This document shows positions 56,985 through 64,000 of a stretch of 64,000 nucleotides of DNA, in pieces. Every line of letters starts with the position of its first letter. Position 1 is the first letter of the stretch. The position numbers and the translations under genes are program-made. Below the pieces are notes generated by a model. It had not been told where the DNA came from. It searched no databases and saw nothing but the letters and a program-made list of their open reading frames with translations. The DNA lies in assembly GCA_963854835.1 (NCBI GenBank), contig OY978530.1, positions 27,480,137 through 27,544,136 of the forward strand. The letters are read 5' to 3'. The stretch comes from Megamerina dolium (lineage: Eukaryota > Arthropoda > Insecta > Diptera > Megamerinidae).

Positions 56985-57149
56985 CAAAATCAACAACAAC
57001 AACGCATGCGTAGATGCATATGTGTGCCAATGCTTTTTGAAAATTATATCGATTTGTTTCTGTTAATTATTGTACACTTATAATTAACATTATTTATCTG
57101 CTTTTGGTTCTATCTTGCATTAAAGCGTGTTTTTAGTTTTTATATGTAA

Positions 57150-57430
57150 TATGCAAGGTATATTCATTCAGATGTTTGTGACCACTTGAAGGAATCTCCG
57201 GAGATATAGAATATTATATATCACGGATATGATCAGCGTCGCTTAAATTTTCGATTTAACGATGTCCGTCCGTCCGTACGTCTGTCCCACACCAAGCGTT
57301 CAAAGCGACTAACCTCGGAATTTTCAAAATTTTTAAATTGCTATAACTCACTTAATATACCATCGTGACAACAATATTTGGCACATAGAGTAGTTGAAAG
57401 AAATTCATAGTATTCATAGTATTCATAAAG
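57150..57430 (+). repeat. Dispersed dipteran repeat with GTCCGTCC motif
   Basis: GATGTCCGTCCGTCCGTACG, followed by TAACTCACTTAATATACC and CGACAACAATATTTGGCAC-like sequence, is of a kind often seen in non-coding TE ends in flies. No frame. The class is not determined. Confidence 0.4.
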
Positions 57431-57541
57431 CATATTGTTAAATAAAGGAATAAAAAAAAAAACAAAATTGTATAAACATGAAAAAGCTTAGCGCATATAC
57501 GTATTTTAAAGGAAGTATGCGCATTTGCACTTACTTACATA

Positions 57542-59191
57542 CAGTGGCTCACAGCTTATTTCGTACAGTGTATATATTTTTATGTACATGGCTGTAACAT
57601 CGAAACTAAAAAACTTATCAATAAGTTTTGAATGTAGATGTCTATGTATGTGTTTAGTAAACCTAATAAGAAAACGGGGAACCCCAAAAATTGTTCTTTT
57701 TGTCATGCAAGAGAGAAAAACTATTGATCAGCTGATTTTCAGCTCACATCTTATTTCGTACACAAACTTCAATGTAAGTAAGTTTCATTCTGCCGCGCAG
57801 TTACAAAGTTTTTTTGAATTGTATGAGTTTTTGGACCTTTTTAACTATTATAACAATTTTTATTATTATTATTTTAAATAGTTAAAGTGCTGTAAATTAA
57901 ACATTTAGCTTTATGGGTCATCGTACAACGATGGAACAGCGTAAACTGGTAATTAACCATTTTAGGAAAGGTCAGAGTGTGCAAAAAATTGCTGAAATGA
58001 CAAATTTAAGTGCCTCAACTGTCCTATACATCATTCAACGCTTCGTTCGCGAAAATCGGTTGGAGAACAAGGGCAGAGAAGCACCTAATAAGATTTTCAA
58101 CGCATCAGACGAGCGTTATATTGTACGAAAAATTAAGAAAAATCCAAAGTTATCCGCTCCGAAGTTGGCTGCAGAGGTTCAGCGTGAAATAGGAAAATCA
58201 TCCAGTGCTGAAACTGTCCGACGTGTGCTGCGCAATCATGACTTGAACGGTCGAGTAGCCCGAAAGAAACCATTCATTTCGAAAATGAATATACAACGCC
58301 GACTTGACTTCGCCAAAGAGCATATTATTAAGACTCCTGCGTTCTGGAATACCGTTATTTTCGCGGATGAGTCTAAGTTTAATATTTTTGGCTCGGACGG
58401 AATGTCATATGTTTGGCGTAAAGCTAATACCGAGCTAAACAAGGAGAACCTTAAGCCCACAGTGAAGCATGGTGGCGGTAGCGTGATGGTTTGGGCCTGT
58501 ATGTCAGCAGCCGGAGTAGGTGAATTGGTTTTTATTGAGGGAACAATGGACAAAATGAAGTACCTCGAGATTCTGAAAAACAATTTACTTCAAAGTGCAG
58601 ACAAACTGGGTTTGCGGGAAGAATTTCGGTATTACCAAGATAATGACCCAAAACATAAATCTGGGATTGTGCAATCTTGGCTTATTTGAACTGCTCACAC
58701 TTGATGTCTCCACCACCACAGTCACCTGACATGAATGTGATTGAAAATCTTTAGTCTATTTTGGACAATAAAATAAGAACACACAAGATTTCTAATAAGC
58801 AAGACCTAAAGAAGGTACTGATGGAGGAATGGAAAAAAATCACACCAGACATCACTCAAAAATTGGTGGATTCAATGCCAAATAGACTCCAGGCTGTCAT
58901 TAACGCTAAGGGATGTCAACTAAATATTAAAATCAACTTACTTTGTTTTTAGTTTGAACTTAAAGAGACTGTACGAAATAAGCTGTGACATGAATTTTCC
59001 TATTTTTTTCTTATTTTATTTTTTTATAATGTCAAACACTAAAATTTTGAAAAAGTAAATTTTGGAAAATAAAAAACAAACCTTCCTTTCTAAAATGGCA
59101 TTTATATTTTGTTCAAATTTTTGCTATATTAGGAATTACGACTGCAGCAATTTTTAAACTGTCACTGTACGAAATAAGCTGGGAGCCACTG
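57542..59191 (+). mobile_element. Tc1-family DNA transposon with IR/DR-type ends, recently inserted
   Basis: The 29-bp ends CAGTGGCTC(A/C)CAGCTTATTT... (57542-57570; inverse at 59163-59191) differ at one base and are flanked by TA (57540-57541, 59192-59193). A second copy of the GCTTATTTCGTAC motif lies inside each end (57740-57761, and inverted at about 58969-58990), about 200 bp from each terminus: an IR/DR arrangement as in Minos or Sleeping Beauty. The transposase between them is almost complete. Confidence 0.92.
57913..58952 (+). pseudogene. Tc1 transposase with one frameshift and one stop
   Basis: From ATG 57913 the protein has an HTH domain (KGQSVQKIAEMTNLSASTV), a second HTH/AT-hook-like region (PKLSAPKLAAEV), then the catalytic core: FADESKF (Asp152, codon 58366), GGGSVMVWACMSA (Gly-rich box) and YYQDNDPKH (Asp243). 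The frame closes at 58687; the continuation (PPPQSPDMNVIENL) carries the final Glu of DD34E one frame away, and TAG (58753) stands where Trp is expected. The C-terminus continues open in 58761-58952. Two small lesions inactivate an otherwise well-preserved gene of about 345 codons. Confidence 0.9.
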
Positions 59192-59461
59192 TATGTATTT
59201 ACAACAATGTAGCTGTACGATAGATGTTTCTATTTCATCGCCATTGACTTTCGCATCCAAAAATCATAGAAGAGGCAGAAAGAATTAAAAATAATATATT
59301 ATATTTGTCTCGTTAGATGAAAAGAGTAAAACAAAGCAAAAGAATTATATACTCGTATATATGTATGTACATATATTTGCAAATTTCGTATTTCTTTATC
59401 TCTCCATTATTTCTCTTAGGCAATACTTCATACTATGCATGCGCAATGCTGTGGTCAATAT
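59192..59461. other. No supported gene
   Basis: AT-rich. A stretch at 59307-59366 (TGTCTCGTTAGA, AAAACAAAGCAAAAG, TATACGTATATATG-like) resembles 59887-59964 on the other side of the solo LTR. Confidence 0.4.
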
Positions 59462-59859
59462 TGTAACGAGTATCGATGGTTATTGTAAATAGCACGAACA
59501 ATGGTAGCATCGAAACGAATGTTAACAAAAAGGAATAGGCGATAACTAGAACATGCCAACGATACGATTACGATAAAGGAAGATTCTAGAGTGTTGCCAC
59601 AGAGTATAAATACTACCAGTTTGTTGACAAATCAACCAATTCAATTCCGAAATTGATAGAGGCAACATAACACCATGAAGTGATCGAGGTAAGATCACAA
59701 GATAGCAAGTTAAAGAGTGATTGTAAGTAGTTGGTTAAATAAATTGTTATTGTATATAGTTAAGAGAAAATAAGTATTGCAATTATTATTCACAGAATCC
59801 AGTGATCGAACAAGATTGATTCAAGTAGAATGAAACGTTCACAAAATAAAAACGTAACA
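59462..59859 (+). repeat. Solo LTR with 4-bp TSD
   Basis: TGTAACGAG at the left and CGTAACA at the right (TG...CA ends), with ATAT duplicated at 59458-59461 and 59860-59863. TATAAA at 59605-59610 and AATAAA at about 59845 are in the expected order for an LTR. No internal retroelement sequence is attached, so it probably arose by LTR-LTR recombination. The family is unknown; the 4-bp TSD fits Ty3/gypsy. Confidence 0.85.
59605..59610 (+). promoter_or_regulatory. TATA box of the solo LTR
   Basis: GAGTATAAATACTACC, about 144 bp into the LTR, followed some 30 bp later by a region suited to transcription start. Confidence 0.55.
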
Positions 59860-60429
59860 ATATGAACATTTTAATATCTTCCCACGCATTGTCTCGTTAG
59901 AACAAAAGAGCAAAACAAAGCAAAGCAAAAGATTAACATATATACGTATATGCATGTATATTTGAAGTTTTCGTGGTGGATTGTTTGCAGTAGGTAAATG
60001 CTAGAGGCTCTCTTATTGACATTGAGTTTCCATTGCAAAACATTTTGATAAGAACAAATATATTGTAAACCCATTAATTTTTTATACAAAATTGTATGCC
60101 ATGATAATTTAATGAATCCTAATTACCTACATATTTTCAATAAAATGTAGATATTCATTAATTTTTGAGAAGCAAATAACTCAAATATTCTATTACATTT
60201 GGTGAATTTATCATATTCTGGTACAAATATAATTTGGAATTATCCCATATGATATCAATATTGATTGAATCTTCATCGTCAGATTAATACATAGGTGAAT
60301 ATGAAAATATTTATATGTGTAAAATTCCGACTCAAATTGATTGTGTGAAGCTGCGGTTGGTTTACGTTTCAAATTGCCTAGCACTAGTCTAGATTGTCTT
60401 AGCACTGGGTGAGTGCATGTTTTTTTGTA

Positions 60430-61225
60430 TTTCTGGTTCTCTTAATACTCCTCCGAGTTTACCAGAAATCCTCTTCTAAACCCTCCCACTGGTGCTGACT
60501 GGTAATAAGGATGTGCTTGACCATGAAGAGTGCCCATTCATAACCTTACATAAGCCTGGCTGGGGGACCAGTAAAAATAGCCCAGTCTCTAACGCTATAT
60601 CCGAATATCTGGCGACCTACTTTTCAATTAACCTTACCTGCAGACAGCGGATCTTTGCGCAGGCGGAGGACCATTTCTCTGCATCTCGTGTGACAAAGAC
60701 AAACTAAACAAACAAACAGAGACCGGAACTCTCAAGAAGCTGGGGTTGGGCGAGGAGTCTAAGCTTCGGCTCACTGCTTTTGTTGAGGCAGCCAAGGCCA
60801 AGCTTAAACTAATCCAATGCACTACTACTATCCACTGCCATACAAGCTAAAGTACTCCGTTAAGCAAAAGCCTGGCCGCAATACTGTCAGTGTCGTAGCA
60901 TCAACTACTGGAAACAGCAGCGCAATAGCTATCGACAACATCTCACGCGTCATTGTTACAATCACTGGAAGAAATTCCAGTAGTGTCTAGCTGGTGAAAT
61001 GTGCCGACTCAGGATCTCTTGTCTATTGGCTTATCTAACATAGGGGATGTTTGTCAAGTTGCGAAGATAAAGGTCGTACCTAGGGAGTTCATCTCCATCA
61101 GACCTTGGACAAGGGTCTGGATTCCAACGAATCCTAAAGAGTCAGAAAGGATTCTTCAAGTAATAAAGATGTGCAATCCGGAGCTCCCCAGCACAACTGG
61201 AAAGTCCCAAGTTAGAGGAGCTTAA
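60430..61225 (+). pseudogene. LOA-like LINE ORF1
   Basis: Scattered frames contain AEDHFSASR, a Lys/Gly-rich linker (about 60720-60900), and the open part 61001-61225: GDVCQVAKIKVVPREFISIRPWTRVWIPTNP, then ILQVIKMCNPELPSTT. The RVWIP and CNPxLPTxxW-type blocks resemble the DUF4780-type domain found in LOA-group ORF1s. Several stops. Confidence 0.55.
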
Positions 61226-61509
61226 ACGACCTTGTTGCGCGATATGGGCAAAAAACATTGAAATTCTACAATAAGGACGCGGAACTGGTTGAAACCTAAT
61301 CCGGCGAAGGTGGCACGAAGATGTTGCTGCAGGAGGAGGCGGAAATCTCCAAAACAGGTGGGAAAGAGGACAATCCAGTCTTTCCGGGCCATTGAAGGGT
61401 CTGGCCCAGACAGATTCTATAGGATATAGAAGGAGGACTGCCTCTTAGGAGATATGAATGACAACCTCAATGCGACAGTAGTGGAGACGAATGTAATGAA
61501 CGATGATCA

Positions 61510-62060
61510 GTGCAGTTCAGATCAACCTCCAACACTCTAAAGAGGCGTATAGTTCTCCGCCTTGCTAAAGACAGAGTAGAAATCGCCCTAATCCAAAAAC
61601 CATGGACTGTGCCCAATGGCATCTATGAAATTGGGGTGTCAAAATATAAATATTTTCACAGCAAATTTGCCGGTAGACCACATGCTTATATCTTTGTGAA
61701 GGAATCACTTAATGCATATTTGCTTCCTAATTTCAGTAACGAAGACCTAGTTATCATCTCCCTCGAGCTAAATGGCAGATGTTACTAAATCCTGGCTACC
61801 TGACCCACCACCTTCCGGAGCACCCATCACTAGATATTCTGCGAAGAACGGTTGCTGATGCCAGGCATGAGCAGCTGGAGACAATTATCGGATGCAATGC
61901 CAATGCGTAAAACAACATATGGTGCAGCGCTAACATCAATTAGAGAGGTGACTCACTTAGCAACTACTACTTCACTATAGGGAGTTAACTACTCCCACTT
62001 TTATAACCCGAAACAGGCAGGAAGTACTAGACATTACTCTTGCCCCTCCGACATAGCAGA
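61510..62060 (+). pseudogene. LOA-like LINE ORF2, endonuclease
   Basis: QFRSTSNTLKRRIVLRLAKDRVEIALIQKPWT corresponds to the opening strand and the catalytic Glu region (QEPW, here QKPW: the Glu is changed to Lys). Then come KYKYFHSKFAGRPHAYIFVKES, DLVIISLELNGRCY and, after a stop, THHLPEHPSL and IIGCNANA (the GCDANAHH-type motif). Broken thereafter. Confidence 0.7.
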
Positions 62061-62470
62061 TAGGATTAGGGACTGGAGGGGTTCACATTTTCTCATTTTC
62101 TGATAACAGGTATATTGAATTTATGCGCATCCAAAAGAACTTGCTATTGTCCGAAATATTCGAAGGACGAACTGGACAATCTTCAGAAATATTATTAAGA
62201 GTCATATAAGAGAGATGTACTCAGATATTAATAGCAGGGTCGTAATACAATCCCTAGTGAGTCACATTTCTTCTAGTTGGCTAATTCCTATAGCATAGCA
62301 TTGACACACTTATTGGTGATGTACACATATGGTATAGTCAAGCAATAAATTACATTTTATTAGGGTTCGAATACAACAGCGATCACAATATTGAAGTCGC
62401 CACTGTAAAAGAAATCTTTGAACTATTTTTGTCCAACGTGTTCAAAAGCAACACTATCGCCACATAACAT

Positions 62471-63045
62471 CGTGTGTGGCGTGTGACTGAAAAAGTAATT
62501 ATTGCATATTCATTGTTTGTGTATGTGTATGTATGCATGTGTAATTATATGCATATCGTTGGTAACCCAATGGTATGACTAGGAACCATCGCCACAAATG
62601 ACTGACGAAGTGGCTAGCCAATTTACTCAATTGACACCAGTAGTTACTGAAATGGTATACTTAAGCATGCATACCTCTTTCCCTAGTCACAGGTTCCCTA
62701 TATTCATTTATAGAAATTGCCAGTCACTTTTCCCTAACTATTTCCCTAACCATTAAAGGCAGGGTTATGACAGCGTTATGCCGTTACTCATGACTCATTC
62801 TTTGCAAATGCCGATTGGAATGTTGCTTTCGTTGTTTTTTCTTGTTGAATGCTTTCTGCTCTGCTTTTAGTTGATTTATGGAAAGTGAAAGATAAAGTTG
62901 TAAAAAAGTGATCGTATACGTGGTGAAAAAGTTAATAAATAAAGAATTTATTATAAAAGAATTTATGCTAAAGTAAAAAACAAAAAGAACTATATTGAAT
63001 TGAATATTGAATGTATTGACAAAATTATTTAAAAAAAAATTAAAG
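62471..63045. other. No supported gene; possible 5' leader of the next frame
   Basis: Ordinary AT-rich sequence; a TG/TATG-rich stretch lies at 62515-62545. No promoter element stands out. Confidence 0.35.
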
Positions 63046-63339
63046 ATGAGTGCAAGACATCTTAAAAGACTATTTAAATTAGAAAGTGAACAATTTTTAA
63101 CTGAATTTAATAAAGTAGGAAGAGAAAAAAGTTTTAATGATAAAAAAATAGAAGCCGAAGTAGAAAAAGAAGTTAATGATAGTGACAAAAAAGAATTTAA
63201 TATTTTTATGGAAGCTTTTGAAAAAAAAGAGAAGAAAGTGAGGCAAATAGTGAAGAAAATAGTGAAGAAAGTGTTGTGGAAAATAATGATTGCCAAAAAG
63301 TTCATGTATGAAGGTCATGGTTTAAAAAGCATAGACTAA
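63046..63339 (+). CDS. Unrecognised Lys/Glu-rich open frame
   Basis: ATG 63046 opens MSARHLKRLFKLESEQFLTEF, then a very Lys/Glu-rich region, probably alpha-helical. The latter part in this frame (VRQIVKKIVKKVLW) is repetitive; one frame over the same bases read as an acidic EESEANSEENSEES stretch, and that frame continues past 63340 into HRLNRRAAEDLLKVLKEEILDV. So a shift within the A-run near 63225 may have broken a longer gene of 140 codons or more. The layout (short basic N-terminus, acidic stretch, helix-rich RxAxxxLLKxLK) resembles accessory proteins encoded by some insect DNA transposons. Not certain. Confidence 0.35.
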   Translation: MSARHLKRLFKLESEQFLTEFNKVGREKSFNDKKIEAEVEKEVNDSDKKEFNIFMEAFEKKEKKVRQIVKKIVKKVLWKIMIAKKFMYEGHGLKSID

Positions 63340-63589
63340 ACAGACGAGCTGCAGAGGATTTACTAAAAGTTTTAAAAGAAGAAATTCTGGATGTTAACCC
63401 GTTTTATACCTCATCTGCCGGCAAAACAGGACAAATAAGGACGATAGGCGGTGGGCAATATTTACAAAAGCAAACAAAATTGGGCAAAAGCAAGCCAAAA
63501 AATTGTGATGAGTTCCTTAACGATTTTGTTTCTGAGCTGTTGTCATATACAGACAGTGGCCTAGAAACCGGAAACAGAAATATTATAAT

Positions 63590-64000
63590 AGAAAAAATCT
63601 CCTTACAGTCGGCTGAGGCCGACCAAACTATACCCTGCATATGTAGATTTATATATAAAAAGTTTACTCGAATATCCATCTTTTTCTTTTATTTCCACTT
63701 TTTGAAAAACAATTTTTGCATATACTACTAATTTACACCCGAAATATGGTTGACTTTGACGAAGTAAAAGGATTTTAAGATAATTCCGAGGCTTAGTATG
63801 AGAGCTATATAAAAAGTGGGCGTGGATTACCACTTTCTAGTAAATCCAATTAATTTTTCAATGTTAATCCACACCTTAAATTTGGTGTCCTACGTTGAAT
63901 AGTTTCTAAGTTATGGTGGTTAACATTTTTGTTTAATTTCCTCAACTTTGTATGGGAGCCCCAATAAGAAGTGGGCGTGGTACGCTGATTTTCCGCCAGA
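63590..64000. repeat. Dispersed dipteran repeat, runs off the window
   Basis: It contains GAGGCCGACC, then TATACCCTGCATAT, and further on two copies of a motif based on TAAGAAGTGGGCGTGG / AAAAAGTGGGCGTGG (about 63811-63826 and 63967-63980). This AAGTGGGCGTGG signature recurs in non-coding repeats of fly genomes. The element class is unknown. Confidence 0.45.

Larger units (their letters stand above)
53905..56990 (+). mobile_element. BEL/Pao LTR retrotransposon, 5' part, inactivated
   Basis: A probable 5' LTR remnant (about 53905-54067, with two near-repeats of CGAGGTTCGGCC) is followed by TGGTGACCCTCC at 54068, the typical start of a BEL/Pao primer-binding site. Gag, protease and RT follow in order. 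It stops within RT at 56984; RNase H, integrase and the 3' LTR are not found. Confidence 0.8.
60430..62470 (+). mobile_element. LOA-like LINE, 5' part, decayed
   Basis: ORF1 remnants with a DUF4780-like domain are followed by ORF2 endonuclease, then a sudden loss of similarity near 62470. No RT is seen. It may be the 5' partner type of the LOA-like pieces at 50750-52420. Confidence 0.65.

Noticed and set aside
62784..63305. Minus-strand frame of 173 codons rich in Phe, Leu and Ser
   Set aside because: It mirrors the Lys/Glu-rich, A-rich plus strand and has the composition expected of an antisense shadow.

Overview
This is a gene-poor, AT-rich eukaryotic window that reads as the genome of a higher fly (Brachycera). 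The mixture of transposon families fits a tephritid-type fruit fly: Jockey-, RTE-, R1- and LOA-like LINEs, mauritiana-type mariner, Tc1, Ty3/gypsy with an env-bearing errantivirus, BEL/Pao, and a tRNA-derived SINE. Species was not determined; the assignment is an inference from families and from dipteran-style repeats. I found no bacterial or phage genes, no CRISPR array and no rRNA.

Host content is very small. The only convincing host coding segment is a 620-nt exon on the minus strand (5344-5963) with a clean acceptor and a consensus donor. Its translation resembles the propeptide of an activin/myostatin-type TGF-beta ligand. The mature ligand domain is not visible in the window, so the rest of the gene lies in other exons. 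In Drosophila several TGF-beta ligand genes (myoglianin, Activin-beta, maverick) sit on the TE-rich dot chromosome (Muller F); the heavy TE load here would fit that, but this is inference. Two further open frames without a recognised family are at 49377-49775 and 63046-63339.

Layout. 1-3510: LINE tail, SINE, and a decayed minus-strand Ty3/gypsy element split by a SINE. 3511-6237: host-like DNA with the exon. 6238-10868: (TA)n, mariner relic, then a minus-strand Jockey LINE split by a Tc1/mariner piece and an RTE LINE. 10869-12778: low-information sequence and a dispersed repeat split by an RTE tail with 12-bp target duplications. 12790-15818: minus-strand Ty3/gypsy element with one LTR, its gag split by a TTAA-type MITE. 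15819-20495: nearly full-length but broken R1-clade LINE. 20496-26305: repeats, Tc1/mariner relics, a Ty3/gypsy fragment and a Jockey ORF1 relic.

26306-41375 is a three-level nest. A Jockey LINE is interrupted (11-bp perfect TSD) by an RTE LINE, which is interrupted (4-bp TSD TACA) by a 7.6-kb errantivirus with two 303-bp LTRs that I read as identical. The errantivirus carries gag, pol and env, a canonical -1 slippery heptamer at the gag/pol boundary, and a donor/acceptor pair predicting a spliced env message with a very short first coding exon. It nevertheless has a stop in gag and a frameshift in pol.

41376-64000: further Jockey, integrase, mariner, SINE, LOA-like and CR1/Jockey-like LINE fragments; a BEL/Pao element; a Tc1 element with IR/DR-style ends (57542-59191); a 398-bp solo LTR with 4-bp TSD (59462-59859); another LOA-like LINE; and a dispersed dipteran repeat at the end. 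Apart from the host exon, nearly all coding signal here belongs to mobile elements, most of them inactivated.
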